Below, in pieces: positions 46,750-56,474 of a DNA stretch of 64,000 nt. The translations under genes and the position numbers were made by a program. The DNA comes from an uncultured Comamonas sp. Its GTDB lineage: Bacteria > Pseudomonadota > Gammaproteobacteria > Burkholderiales > Burkholderiaceae_C. The stretch spans positions 31,849-95,848 of the forward strand of contig CABIIJ010000058.1 of assembly GCA_902175065.1 (NCBI GenBank), written 5' to 3'. Each line of letters opens with the position of its first letter. Within the stretch, counting starts at the first letter, position 1. The notes below the pieces were generated by a model. That model worked only from the letters and a program-made list of their open reading frames with translations, had not been told where the DNA came from and made no database searches.

Positions 46750-49050
46750 TCAAAAGGCGTGCTGCGCCAGCCATTGCTCCAGCTCGGCCAGGGGCAGGGG
46801 CTTGGCAAACCAGTAGCCCTGGGCCTCCTCGCAGCCATCCGAGCGCAGCAACTGCCAGTGCGCCTGCGTCTCCACCCCTTCGGCCAGCACGCGCAGGCCC
46901 ATGCTTTGCCCCAGGGCGATGATGGAGCGGCAGATGGCCCGGTCGTTGCGGTCGGTCAGGATGTCGCGCACAAAGGACTGGTCGATCTTCAACTGCGCCA
47001 GCGGCAGCCGTTTCAGGTACGCCAAAGAGGAATACCCCGTCCCGAAATCATCCAGGGAAAACTGCAGGCCCAGCGCCTGCAGGGCGCGGATTTTGCCGAT
47101 CACCTCGTTGATGTCCTTGAGCAGGATGCTCTCGGTCAGCTCGATGAGGATTCTTTCCGGATTCGCCCCGGTATCCTGCAGGCACTGCTGCACCTGATCG
47201 ACAAAGGCGCTGGCATGGAACTGCCTGGCGCTGACGTTGACGGCAATTTCCAGTTGCGCGGTATTGGCCGATGACTGCCACGCCACCTGCTGGCGACAGG
47301 CCTCCAGAAACACCCGGCGGCCAATTTCCAGGATCTGCCCGGTCGCCTCGGCCACCGGGATGAACCGGCCCGGCGGGATCAGGCCCTGCTGCGGGTGCTG
47401 CCAGCGCAGCAGGGCCTCCACGCCGATGCAGCGGCCATAGGCATCGACCTGGGGCTGGTAGAACAGGGAAAACTCCTGGTGCTCCAGGGCGCGGTACAAA
47501 TCCTGCTCCACCTGGGCATGGGCATTGATTTTTTCCTGCATCTGCGGGTCGAAGAACCGCACCGTATTGCGCCCGGCTTCCTTGGCCTGGTACATGGCCA
47601 GGTCGGCCCGCTTCAATAGCTCGTCGGCATCGATCTCGTGCCCGAAGAACAGCGCCACGCCCAGGCTGGGGGTGATGCGCACGACGTTCCTGGCAAACTC
47701 GTAGGCAGGATTCAGGGCGCGGTTGATTTTCTCGGCAATGTCCCTGGCAATATGCACCGCCCGGGCCTGCGCATGGTCAAGGTTGTTCAGGAGGATGATG
47801 AACTCGTCGCCCCCCAGGCGGGCAACGGTATCTTCCTCCCGCACGCAGTTCAGCAGCCGCTTGGCCACAGCCACCAGGAGCTGGTCGCCTGCATCGTGGC
47901 CCAGGGTGTCGTTGAGCGTCTTGAAGTTGTCCAGATCCAGAAAAATCAATGCGCCGTAGGCATTCTGCCGCGCCGAACTGGCCAACCCCTGCTGCAGCCG
48001 ATCACGCAGCAAACGGCGGTTGGGCAGGCCCGTCAGGGGGTCGTAGAAGGCCAGGTTGCTGACCTCCTGCTCCGCCTGCTTGCGGGTGCTGATGTCCAGC
48101 AGTACGCCCAGCAGGCCGCGATCGGCGCCACGCGTATCGTGGAAGCGCTTGCCGTTCAGGTTGCCCCAGAACTGGCTGCCGTCCTTGCGCCAATACAGCC
48201 GTTCGACATCGACGGCATCGATATCGCTGGCCAGCAAGGCCAGCATTTTCTGGTGGCTGACGCTGCGTTCGGTGGGGTCGACCAGCCCCACATAGGGCGT
48301 CCCGATCAGCTCGTCCACCGTGCAGCAGAACATTTCCGCCATCCGCTGGTTGGCCAGGACGATCATGCCCTTCTTATCGACCAGGAAGATCCCGGCACTG
48401 GAAGTATCGAAGATCTGCTGCAGCAGCGATTCGCTTTGGCGGATCCGGGCATCGGCCCGCTTGCGCTCGGTGATATCTTCGATGAAACCGTGGTAGACAA
48501 TCTCGCCGTTGGGCATGGTGAACGGCGAGGAATTCGCATACATCCAGTGCAGCGCTCCATCGGGCATGGAAAAGCGGAATTCACAGAAGAACTCCTCTTT
48601 GGCGTGCCATGCGGTCCGGTCGAGATCGGAAAATCTGGTGCAATCCTCCGGGGCGATTCTCTGAAAAAACAGCGCCGGGTCGGCCACCACCTCGGCCGCC
48701 GATTTCCCGGTAAAGCGCCGGATCCCCTCGCTGACGTAAATCAGATTGGAAAGATTGCCCTCCTCCAGCCGGTAGCGGTACACCACCACGGGCAAGTGGT
48801 CCGTCAAATCCTTGAGTTCCAACTGCAGGCGCTCGCGCATCACACGGTGCATCAGCAGCAGCGCCGCACACAGCAGGAGCAGGCCCACCGCGGGCAGAAT
48901 CCACAAATACTCCAGCGCCGCACCGACCGCCTGTTGCTGTCGGTGGTACTGCCACAGACTGCCCAGCAGCACCAGGACACAGGCCGCAACCAGCCCCCAC
49001 AACAAGCCCATGGCCTGCGCAAGGGATAGTTTGATTTTTTTAACGGCCAC
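46750..49050 (-). CDS. PAS-PAS-GGDEF-EAL c-di-GMP protein
   Basis: A 766-residue inner-membrane signalling protein. I chose the GTG at 49050, which has AGGGAGAAGG just upstream; a TTG 22 codons earlier is weaker. Two helices (about 10-30 and 45-65) precede two PAS domains (about 80-205 and 210-330). GGDEF is intact (ARLGGDEFIILL) with I-site REED. EAL is intact too: VEALLRWQ, ELTES, DDFGTGYSSL and AEGVET. It could make or break c-di-GMP; in such proteins one activity often prevails. Confidence 0.92.
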   Translation of the reverse strand: MAVKKIKLSLAQAMGLLWGLVAACVLVLLGSLWQYHRQQQAVGAALEYLWILPAVGLLLLCAALLLMHRVMRERLQLELKDLTDHLPVVVYRYRLEEGNLSNLIYVSEGIRRFTGKSAAEVVADPALFFQRIAPEDCTRFSDLDRTAWHAKEEFFCEFRFSMPDGALHWMYANSSPFTMPNGEIVYHGFIEDITERKRADARIRQSESLLQQIFDTSSAGIFLVDKKGMIVLANQRMAEMFCCTVDELIGTPYVGLVDPTERSVSHQKMLALLASDIDAVDVERLYWRKDGSQFWGNLNGKRFHDTRGADRGLLGVLLDISTRKQAEQEVSNLAFYDPLTGLPNRRLLRDRLQQGLASSARQNAYGALIFLDLDNFKTLNDTLGHDAGDQLLVAVAKRLLNCVREEDTVARLGGDEFIILLNNLDHAQARAVHIARDIAEKINRALNPAYEFARNVVRITPSLGVALFFGHEIDADELLKRADLAMYQAKEAGRNTVRFFDPQMQEKINAHAQVEQDLYRALEHQEFSLFYQPQVDAYGRCIGVEALLRWQHPQQGLIPPGRFIPVAEATGQILEIGRRVFLEACRQQVAWQSSANTAQLEIAVNVSARQFHASAFVDQVQQCLQDTGANPERILIELTESILLKDINEVIGKIRALQALGLQFSLDDFGTGYSSLAYLKRLPLAQLKIDQSFVRDILTDRNDRAICRSIIALGQSMGLRVLAEGVETQAHWQLLRSDGCEEAQGYWFAKPLPLAELEQWLAQHAF

Positions 49051-49147
49051 AACCTTCTCCCTGGACGGCACCGACAACACTCCACGCGCATTGTGCGCTG
49101 GGGGCCAGCCGACCAAGCCTACTTGGAAACACCTACCCGCAGCCCGC

Positions 49148-50551
49148 CTAGCCCGGCGCGAACCGCGCGGCCAGCGCCTGCAGCAACTGCGTATGGATAC
49201 CGCCGAAGCCGCCGTTGCTCATGCACACGATGGCGTCTCCTGGCCGTACCACCGCCAGGACTTGCTGCACCACGGTCGCAATGTCGCCGGCCGTCAGGCC
49301 CGCATCGCCCAACGGTTCCAACGCCTGCGCAGCATCCCAATCCAGGCCCGCCGTGTGGCAGAAGGCCAGGTCGGCCTCTTTCAGCGCCCAGGGCAGTTGC
49401 GCCTTCATGGTGCCCAGCTTCATGGTGTTGCTGCGCGGTTCGAACACGGCCAGGATGCGGGTTTGCTGGCCCACCTGCTGGCGCAGCCCGTCCAGGGTGG
49501 TGCGGATGGCCGTCGGGTGGTGGGCGAAATCGTCGTACACCGCAACCCCGGCCACGGTGCCGCGCAGTTCCATGCGCCGGCGCACGTTCCGAAAGCGCCC
49601 CAGCGCGGCGCAGGCCGCGGCCGGGGCCACGCCCACATGCTCGGCGGCTGCAATGGCGGCCAGGGCGTTGAGCTGGTTGTGCTCGCCGCTCAAGGCCCAT
49701 TCCACCCGGCCGACCACCTGCCCGGCACGCAGCACGTCGAACGCATGGTGCAGCCCCTGGGCGGTGAAATCGCTGACGGCACTGCCGAAGCTGCGCACCT
49801 CGCTCCAGCAACCCTGGTGCAGCACGCGGGCCAGGGCTTCTTCCAGGCCATTGCTGACGACGCGGCCCGTGGCGGGCACGGTGCGCAGCAGGTGGTGGAA
49901 CTGGCGCTCGATCGCCGCCAGATCGGGAAAGATGTCGGCGTGGTCGAACTCCAGGTTGTTCAGCACCGCCGTGCGCGGACGGTAGTGGACAAACTTGCTG
50001 CGCTTGTCGAAAAAGGCTGTGTCGTACTCGTCCGCCTCGATCACGAACAGGGGCCGCTCCTGCCCGGCGGCCAAGGCCCCCAGGCGGGCCGAGACGCCAA
50101 AGTCCAGCGGCACGCCGCCGACCAGGAAACCGGGCGCCAGCCCCGCGCACTCCAGCACCCAGGCCAGCATGGAGGTGGTAGTGGTCTTGCCATGCGTGCC
50201 CGCCACGGCCAGCACATGGCGGCCTTGCAGCACGTTTTCGGCCAGCCACTGCGGCCCGCTGGTGTAGGGCAGCCCCTGGTCGAGGATGGCCTCCATCAGC
50301 GCAAACTTGGGCGTGCCATCGTCCAGCCGGGCGCGGCTGACGACATTGCCGACCACGAACACATCGGGCTTGAGCTGCACCTGCTCGGCGCCGTAGCCCT
50401 CGATCAGGTCAATGCCCAGGGCCCGCAATTGGTCGCTCATCGGCGGGTAGACCCCTGCATCGCAACCCGTAACCTTGTGCCCGGCTTCCCGCGCCAGTGC
50501 CGCGACGCCGCCCATGAAGGTGCCGCAAATGCCCAGAATATGAATATACAT
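49148..50551 (-). CDS. mpl: UDP-N-acetylmuramate:L-Ala-gamma-D-Glu-meso-DAP ligase
   Basis: A 467-residue Mur ligase that returns recycled tripeptide to UDP-MurNAc in murein recycling. It opens MYIHILGICGTFMGGVAALA and has the ATP-binding VAGTHGKTTTTSML near residue 110. GETNQ-like contacts are replaced by SGEHNQLNALAAIAAAEHVG. The start is the first Met of the family N terminus; longer frames overlap the GGDEF gene. It is 11 bp behind that gene on the same strand. Confidence 0.95.
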   Translation of the reverse strand: MYIHILGICGTFMGGVAALAREAGHKVTGCDAGVYPPMSDQLRALGIDLIEGYGAEQVQLKPDVFVVGNVVSRARLDDGTPKFALMEAILDQGLPYTSGPQWLAENVLQGRHVLAVAGTHGKTTTTSMLAWVLECAGLAPGFLVGGVPLDFGVSARLGALAAGQERPLFVIEADEYDTAFFDKRSKFVHYRPRTAVLNNLEFDHADIFPDLAAIERQFHHLLRTVPATGRVVSNGLEEALARVLHQGCWSEVRSFGSAVSDFTAQGLHHAFDVLRAGQVVGRVEWALSGEHNQLNALAAIAAAEHVGVAPAAACAALGRFRNVRRRMELRGTVAGVAVYDDFAHHPTAIRTTLDGLRQQVGQQTRILAVFEPRSNTMKLGTMKAQLPWALKEADLAFCHTAGLDWDAAQALEPLGDAGLTAGDIATVVQQVLAVVRPGDAIVCMSNGGFGGIHTQLLQALAARFAPG

Positions 50552-50562
50552 GGGCGGCGATT

Positions 50563-52539
50563 CTACGGGCCGGGCACCGCGCAGCAGCGGTCGCGCCCGG
50601 CCTGTTTGGCCGCATACAGGGCGCCATCGGCGCGTTCGATCAGGGCGGTGAAGCCGTCTGTCTGCTCCGGCTCCTGCAGCCCGCCGGGCCTGGCGCAAGC
50701 CACGCCCACACTGATGGTGACCCGTTGCCCCGGCACGCTGCTGCCGGCGTGCGGCAAGTCCAGGCGCTGCACTGCCAGCACCAGTTGCTGGCCGAACGCC
50801 TGGGCCTGCGCCAGGGTCGATCCAGGCAGCAGCACCATGAACTCCTCCCCGCCATAGCGGGCCGCAAGCTCGCCCTCACGCCCCACGCTGGCCGCCAGTA
50901 CCCGGGCCACTTCGCACAGGCAGACATCGCCCTGGACGTGGCCATAGGTATCGTTGTAAGCCTTGAAGTGGTCGAGATCGAGCATCAGCAGCGCCACGCT
51001 TTGGCCGTGCCGTGCGGCACGGCGCCATTCCTTGTGCAAGGCTTCCTGCAACGCCAGGCGGTTGGCAATGCCCGTCAGAGGGTCGAGCCGCACCTGGTTT
51101 TCCAGCTGGTGGCGGTATTCCTCCAACTGCTCGTCGACCTGTTTGCGCTCGGTGATGTCCTGGGCAATGCCGATCATGCGCGAGGGTGTCTCGCCCTCGT
51201 GCCTATCCACTTCGGCCCAGACCTGGATCCAGCGCTGCTCGCCGCTGTCTGCACGGCGAATGCGGTACTGCACGTGCAGGTGCTGGCGCCGGGCAATGGT
51301 CTGTTCATGCGCGGCAAATACCGCTTTCCGGTCCTCTTTCTCGACCAGCGCGGCCCAACGCTTGAGGGGAAACCAGCCGCCTGCGGCCACGCCGAAGATA
51401 CGGGCCGTGATCTCCGAGATGTAAAACTCCTTTTTCCCCAGGTCGTAGACGAAATAGCCCAGCGCTGCCGCCTGCTGCGCCGAATCGAGCCAGCGGATGT
51501 GCAGTTGCAGTTCCCGCTTCAAAGTCCGCTCGGCCCGCCATGCCGACCACTGCCAGATCCCGCCCAGCAAGGCCAGAAGCAGCAACAGCGCACCGATCAG
51601 CAGGCCAAAGGCCAGCCCCTCGCGGCGGCGGGCATCGTTGAGAATTTCGGCCTCGTCGATCTGCACGATCAGCCACCAGGGAGCGCCGTCAATGGCGCTG
51701 ACCATCGAGATCACCGGCTGATCCATATGGTTGATACCCCGCACGATCCCGCGTCCCCCGCGCACGGCCTGCATCGCCGGGCCGTTGCGCGTCAACGGCA
51801 AGGGCTTGCTCAGGGCCGCGACACCGCTTTTGGGCAAGGGGTTGATGTTGATGATGCTGTCCTCGCCCTCCAGCTGGGTCAATACCGCTTCTGCGCTCTG
51901 GCTCTGCACCTGCCACGCCTGCACCAGCGGGAACAGGGTGCCGCGCAAGTCCATCACCAGCCACGCCACGCCGATCGGTTCAAACCCGTCGTACAGCGGC
52001 GTCATCACGCCGAAGAAGGGAAAGGCGAAATAGCCCGGCGCCTGTGGCTCCACCGCGACGGGTTCGGCGCGGTCCAGGGCCTGCTGCAACGCCCGCATCT
52101 CCTGCGCGGGCAAGGGGCGCGGCAGGGCTGCGGTGTCGGTGCTCATCAGCAGCTGGCCCCGGGTGTCGAGCAGATAGACCAGCGCGTACTGGTCGTATTC
52201 CACCAGCACCCGCAGGCGCTGGTGCAGCAGCGCTTCCTGGCGGAGATCGCTCTGCTGGCTGTGCAGCCATTCGGCCAGCACTTTGGAGAACAGCGGATCC
52301 TGCGAAAACGCCCCGGCATCGGCCATGCGGGCACGCCGCCAGTCGGCCACGCTCTTGCTTTGCACCTCGCCGACCAGGCGCATCCGGTCTTGCACCTGCA
52401 GGCGGTATTCATCGGAGCGACGCTCATAGACCCAGACCACGCTGCTCAAGGCCAGCAGCACCACCCCCAGCACCAGGAGCCAGTACCCGCGCTTTTGCTT
52501 TTGATAGGCAGCATTTTTTTCACGGTTCAAGGCATCCAT
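50563..52539 (-). CDS. membrane diguanylate cyclase (sensor-PAS-GGEEF)
   Basis: A 658-residue protein. Helix 1 (LLVLGVVLLALSSVVWVY) and helix 2 near residues 310-335 enclose a large periplasmic sensor region resembling dCache. A PAS domain (about 350-470) leads to the cyclase, which begins DPLTGIANR and has the active GGEEF form (ARYGGEEFMVLLPG). The I-site position reads REGE rather than RxxD, so product inhibition may be lost. It is transcribed towards mpl with 11 bp between them. Confidence 0.9.
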   Translation of the reverse strand: MDALNREKNAAYQKQKRGYWLLVLGVVLLALSSVVWVYERRSDEYRLQVQDRMRLVGEVQSKSVADWRRARMADAGAFSQDPLFSKVLAEWLHSQQSDLRQEALLHQRLRVLVEYDQYALVYLLDTRGQLLMSTDTAALPRPLPAQEMRALQQALDRAEPVAVEPQAPGYFAFPFFGVMTPLYDGFEPIGVAWLVMDLRGTLFPLVQAWQVQSQSAEAVLTQLEGEDSIININPLPKSGVAALSKPLPLTRNGPAMQAVRGGRGIVRGINHMDQPVISMVSAIDGAPWWLIVQIDEAEILNDARRREGLAFGLLIGALLLLLALLGGIWQWSAWRAERTLKRELQLHIRWLDSAQQAAALGYFVYDLGKKEFYISEITARIFGVAAGGWFPLKRWAALVEKEDRKAVFAAHEQTIARRQHLHVQYRIRRADSGEQRWIQVWAEVDRHEGETPSRMIGIAQDITERKQVDEQLEEYRHQLENQVRLDPLTGIANRLALQEALHKEWRRAARHGQSVALLMLDLDHFKAYNDTYGHVQGDVCLCEVARVLAASVGREGELAARYGGEEFMVLLPGSTLAQAQAFGQQLVLAVQRLDLPHAGSSVPGQRVTISVGVACARPGGLQEPEQTDGFTALIERADGALYAAKQAGRDRCCAVPGP

Positions 52540-52740
52540 GATCCACCATGCTTTCCCGGCACGAACACCCGTTCACGCTCTTTTCCATGGCGCCCGTTGC
52601 CAGCACCCCCTTCGCCAAGCAGGATGGAAAGATCGCGAACAGGCTCCTACGCCACCGGAGTGATTCTGAAAGTAACAAAAATTTAAAAATGGCTATTACA
52701 TTACACAAATATCAAGTATTCCCAAGAATTGTTATTTTTT

Positions 52741-54225
52741 ATGTCCCCTTTGCACCCCCGCCGCCGTGATGCCCTGGCCCTGCTGGCGGCCGGCGCCCTG
52801 CCTTGGACTGCGCAGGCCCAGGAACGGCGCGATGCGGTCCATATCAGCATATCCCTGGAGCCGGACAGCCTCGACCCCACCAGCGCACCGGCCGCAGCCA
52901 ATGCCGAAGTGGTTCACTACAACCTGCTGGAAGGGCTGACCAAGATCGAGCAGAACGGCCAGACCCGCCCCCTGCTGGCCCAGGCATGGGACACCAGCGC
53001 CGACCAGCGTGTCTGGCGCTTTACCCTGCGCCCCGGCGTGCGCTTTCACGACGGGGCCGCGCTGGATGCCCAGACCGTGCGCTGGTGCTTCCTGCGAGCC
53101 CAGCAGGCCGATTCCGGCAACAAAGGCAAACCGGGGCTGTTCGACAACATCGCCGCCATCGACACGCCCGACGCGCAAACCCTGGTGCTGCACCTGCACC
53201 ACCCCGATCCACACCTGCTGTTTCGCCTGGGGGATAGCTACGCCGTCATCCTGCACCCCCAATCCGCAGCCCAGGCGAGTACCGCGCCCGTAGGCACCGG
53301 CCCCTACCGCCTAGAACACTGGCAGCACGGCCAAAGCATCCGCCTGCGCCGCTTTGCCGGCTACTGGGGTGCCAGGCCCGCGCTGGAACAGGGCGTGTTC
53401 CATTTCAACGCAGGGCAGGACGTACAGGCGCTGGATACGCAGCGCATCGACATGTTCTTCAACTTCGCCTCCCGCCGGCTGGACAGCTTTCGCTCCAATG
53501 CGCAGTACCAGGTGCTGGTGGGCGCCTCCAGCGGCAAGGGGCTGCTGGCGCTGAACCACCGCCTGCCGCTGTTTCAGGACGTGCGCGTGCGCCAGGCGCT
53601 CACCCATGCGATCGACCGGGAGCGCTTTATCGCCACCGCCCTGCATGGCTACGGCAGCGTCATCGGCAGCCACTTCACCCCCAACGAAACGGGCTATATC
53701 CGGCTGGCTGGCACCTACCCCTACGACCCGGAACGCGCCCGCCAGCTCCTGCGCTCGGCGAACGTCCAGCTCCCCGTCAAGGTGCCGCTGGCACTGCCGC
53801 CCACGCCCTACGCGCAGATGGGCGGGCCGCTGATTGCCGACGATCTGGCCCAGGTGGGCATCCAGGTGCAATTGCAGCCCCTGAGCTGGCCGCAGTGGCT
53901 GGACGGCCCCTTCAAGGGGGAGTTCGGGATGACGCTCATCAACCACGTGGAGCCGCTGGATTACGGCATCTACGCCAAACCGGACTACTACTTCGGCTAC
54001 GACAGCCCGCGTTACCGGAATTTGCTCGCCCAGTACCAGAACGCCCGCTCGGCGCGGCAGCGCCAGCTGCTGTTTGCCGACATCCAGCGCTTTCTGGCCG
54101 CCGACGCGGCCAACGTGTGGCTGTTCAACGCCAGCATCGGCACCGTCGTCCGCACCGGCTTGCAGGGCGTGTGGGTGGACTACCCCACCTTCGCGCACGA
54201 CATTGCCGCCATGTACTGGAGGTGA
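52741..54225 (+). CDS. ABC transporter binding protein, family 5 (peptide/nickel type)
   Basis: A 494-residue periplasmic binding protein of the DppA/NikA group. The N terminus PRRRDALALLAAGALPWTAQA resembles a Tat or Sec signal. The family core is clear: NAEVVHYNLLEGLTKI, VWRFTLRPGVRFHDGAALDAQTVRW, GTGPYRLEHW and DVRVRQALTHAIDRERFI. No permease or ATPase gene is near, so its partner is elsewhere or it serves another system. The upstream 200 bp is A/T-rich for this genome. ATG at 52741 lacks a clear Shine-Dalgarno. Confidence 0.88.
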   Translation: MSPLHPRRRDALALLAAGALPWTAQAQERRDAVHISISLEPDSLDPTSAPAAANAEVVHYNLLEGLTKIEQNGQTRPLLAQAWDTSADQRVWRFTLRPGVRFHDGAALDAQTVRWCFLRAQQADSGNKGKPGLFDNIAAIDTPDAQTLVLHLHHPDPHLLFRLGDSYAVILHPQSAAQASTAPVGTGPYRLEHWQHGQSIRLRRFAGYWGARPALEQGVFHFNAGQDVQALDTQRIDMFFNFASRRLDSFRSNAQYQVLVGASSGKGLLALNHRLPLFQDVRVRQALTHAIDRERFIATALHGYGSVIGSHFTPNETGYIRLAGTYPYDPERARQLLRSANVQLPVKVPLALPPTPYAQMGGPLIADDLAQVGIQVQLQPLSWPQWLDGPFKGEFGMTLINHVEPLDYGIYAKPDYYFGYDSPRYRNLLAQYQNARSARQRQLLFADIQRFLAADAANVWLFNASIGTVVRTGLQGVWVDYPTFAHDIAAMYWR

Positions 54226-54314
54226 GCGCTGCGGCGCCGGGGAAGGCTGCCCGGCGCCCAGCGCCTTTTGCGCCGCAGACCGATAATGGGCCGCTTTACT
54301 TTCCCGACTGCGTT

Positions 54315-55538
54315 ATGCACCCTCACGCCGAAACGCTATGGCGCGGGCCGCGCTGGACACTGGCCATCTTGCTGGCCGTGCTGGGCATGCTGGGCCCCTT
54401 CTCGATCGACACCTACCTGCCCGCCTTCTCGGGCATTGCCGCCTCGCTGCAGACCTCGCCGGTGCACATGCAGCAAACGCTGTCGGCCTACCTGTTCGGC
54501 TTTGCCTTCATGAACCTGTTTCACGGGGCGCTGGCCGACAGCTTTGGCCGCCGCCCGGTGATTTTGTGGGGGCTGCTGGCCTTCACCCTGGCCAGCGCCG
54601 GCTGCGCCCTGGCGCAGAACGTGACGCAACTCATCGTTTGCCGGGCGCTGCAAGGGCTGTCCTGCGGCGCTGGCGTGGTGGTTTCACGGGCCATCGTGCG
54701 CGACATGTTCCCCCACACCCAGGCGCAGAAGGTGATGAGCCAGATCACCATCTTCTTCGGCCTGGCCCCGGCAATTGCCCCCATCCTGGGCGGCTGGCTG
54801 TTCGTCGCCCTGGGCTGGCACAGCATTTTCTGGCTGCTGACCGCCATCGGGGCGGCCCTGTGGACGGTCAATTTCAAAGTGCTGCCCGAGTCCCTGCACC
54901 CCAGCCAGCGCCAGCCGTTCAACGTGCGCCACCTGCTCAGTGGCTATTGGGAGCTGTGTACCGATCCGCGCTTTCTGCTGCTGGCGCTGGCCAGCGGGGT
55001 GCCGTTCAACGGCATGTTCCTGTACGTGCTCTCGGCCCCGGCATTCCTGGGCGAGCTGCTGCACCTGGAGCCGACGCAGTTCTTCTGGCTGTTCGTGCTG
55101 AACATCGGCGGCATCATGGGCGGCGCCTGGGTCAGCGGCCAGCTGGCCGGGAAAATCGCGCCGAAGAAGCAGATCCGCCACGGCCTGCTCATCATGCTGG
55201 TGATCTCGCTGGTCAACCTCGGGGCGAACCTGCTGCTGCCCCTGCATCCCGGCTGGGCCATGCTGCCGATTGCGATTTTTTCCTTCGGCTGGGCGCTGAT
55301 GGTGCCGGTCGTCACCCTGCTGGTGCTGGATTTGTTCCCGCAGCGCCGGGGCATGGCCTCGTCCCTGCAGGCGGTGGTCGGCTCCACCGCCAACGGGCTG
55401 GTCGCCGGTCTGCTGGCGCCGCTGGTCATGCACTCGGCCATCGCGCTGGCCAGCGCCTCGCTGGGCTTGATGCTGATCGGCCTGGTTTCCTGGATCGTGT
55501 TGCACCAGCGCTGGCCGGAGATCGGGCGGGACAATTAA
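54315..55538 (+). CDS. Bcr/CflA family drug efflux pump (MFS)
   Basis: A 407-residue 12-helix major facilitator. Family features include MLGPFSIDTYLPAFSGIA in helix 1, the DSFGRRPVILWG loop between helices 2 and 3, and RALQGLSCGAGVVVSRAIVRD in helices 4-5. Members expel bicyclomycin, chloramphenicol, sulfonamides or sugars by proton antiport; the substrate here is unknown. It starts 89 bp after the binding protein gene. Its TAA stop runs into palindrome copy 8. Confidence 0.93.
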   Translation: MHPHAETLWRGPRWTLAILLAVLGMLGPFSIDTYLPAFSGIAASLQTSPVHMQQTLSAYLFGFAFMNLFHGALADSFGRRPVILWGLLAFTLASAGCALAQNVTQLIVCRALQGLSCGAGVVVSRAIVRDMFPHTQAQKVMSQITIFFGLAPAIAPILGGWLFVALGWHSIFWLLTAIGAALWTVNFKVLPESLHPSQRQPFNVRHLLSGYWELCTDPRFLLLALASGVPFNGMFLYVLSAPAFLGELLHLEPTQFFWLFVLNIGGIMGGAWVSGQLAGKIAPKKQIRHGLLIMLVISLVNLGANLLLPLHPGWAMLPIAIFSFGWALMVPVVTLLVLDLFPQRRGMASSLQAVVGSTANGLVAGLLAPLVMHSAIALASASLGLMLIGLVSWIVLHQRWPEIGRDN

Positions 55539-55630
55539 AAGAGTAGCTGCTTTCGCTTGTATTCATTGATCTTCAAAGATAAAACACTTTGAAATCAAAC
55601 AATAACAAGCGCAAGCAGCTATTGATTTTA
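55535..55630. repeat. dispersed palindrome, copy 8
   Basis: The outer arms TAGCTGCTTTCGCTTGT (55544-55560) and ACAAGCGCAAGCAGCTA (55605-55621) match at 16 of 17 positions. The inner arms are TTCAAAGATA and CTTTGAAATC. The left A run includes the stop codon of the efflux pump gene. Confidence 0.88.
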
Positions 55631-55660
55631 TTTATACCTGCTGCTGGCCGTATCCCCTAA

Positions 55661-55822
55661 GAACCTGTTTACGATCTCAGCGCGAAGGGGTGCGGGATGC
55701 GGATCGGGATGGGCTGCAAGGCGCAAACCGCAGCGATAGCCGGAGCTATCGCGAGGATTTGCAACGCCGCAGAGCGCCCGAGGCCGCGACTGCACACCCG
55801 CGTGGAGATCGTAAACAGGTTC
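55661..55822. mobile_element. 162-bp MITE-like element with TAA duplication
   Basis: The ends GAACCTGTTTACGATCTC (55661-55678) and its exact inverse (55805-55822) are terminal inverted repeats. The flanks TAA (55658-55660) and TAA (55823-55825) look like a 3-bp target duplication. A perfect GCGATAGC/GCTATCGC palindrome (55733-55740 / 55745-55752) is exactly in the middle, and the halves pair over much of their length. It encodes no protein. Its end sequence shares GAACCTGTT with the IS end at 63863. Confidence 0.8.
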
Positions 55823-55849
55823 TAACAGCCAGGCAGCAAAACAGCACCG

Positions 55850-56443
55850 TTACCCGGCCAGCTTTCCCGCCACTTCCACCAGCCGTTTCGCCTGGTGCCC
55901 GATCGAAGCCTGCACCTCCGACGTGAATTCCGCTCCCTGGGTATGGCTGTACCCATAGGGATTGCCGCCGGTTTTGAAGATCGCCGGGTCGGTAAACCCC
56001 GGGGCCACGATGATGCTGCCCCAGTGCATGGCGGAGTAATAGAAGGTCAGCAGCGTCGACTCCTGCCCGCCATGCGCGTTTTGCGCCGAGGTCATGGCCG
56101 ACACTGCCTTGTTCGCCAGACCGCCCTTGGCCCAGAAACCGCCCAGCGTGTCGATGAAGGCCCGCATCTGGCTGGCCATGCCGCCAAAGCGCGTGGGGGC
56201 GCTGAACAGATAGGCGTCGGCCCATTCCATATCGGCCACGGTGGCGGTGGGGATATGGGCCATGGCGTCCGCCTGGGCCTTCCAGGCCGCTTGCCCCTCC
56301 ACCACGGCAGCAGGGACGGTTTCCGCGACTTTCAAGAGCCGCACTTCCGCGCCTGCAGCCTTGGCCGCTTCGGCAGCGATGCTGGCCATTTGGTAGTTGG
56401 TGCCATAGGTGGAGTAATAGACCACTGCAAGTTTGACGCTCAT
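55850..56443 (-). CDS. WrbA-like flavodoxin-fold NAD(P)H:quinone oxidoreductase
   Basis: A 197-residue flavoprotein with the FMN phosphate loop [12 protein letters not shown] at residues 9-20, [19 protein letters not shown] near residue 80 and the WrbA-type tail [13 protein letters not shown]. It should reduce quinones by two electrons using NAD(P)H. AGGAGG lies upstream of the ATG. The gene is single, with the MITE-like element 27 bp behind its stop. Confidence 0.93.
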   Translation of the reverse strand: MSVKLAVVYYSTYGTNYQMASIAAEAAKAAGAEVRLLKVAETVPAAVVEGQAAWKAQADAMAHIPTATVADMEWADAYLFSAPTRFGGMASQMRAFIDTLGGFWAKGGLANKAVSAMTSAQNAHGGQESTLLTFYYSAMHWGSIIVAPGFTDPAIFKTGGNPYGYSHTQGAEFTSEVQASIGHQAKRLVEVAGKLAG

Positions 56444-56474
56444 GAGAACCTCCTGGGGTGAAAAAACCCGGTCA

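Noticed and set aside
55535-55825. Treating palindrome copy 8 and the 162-bp element as one unit
   Set aside because: They have different arms and flanks, and the TAA duplication limits the second element to 55661-55822.
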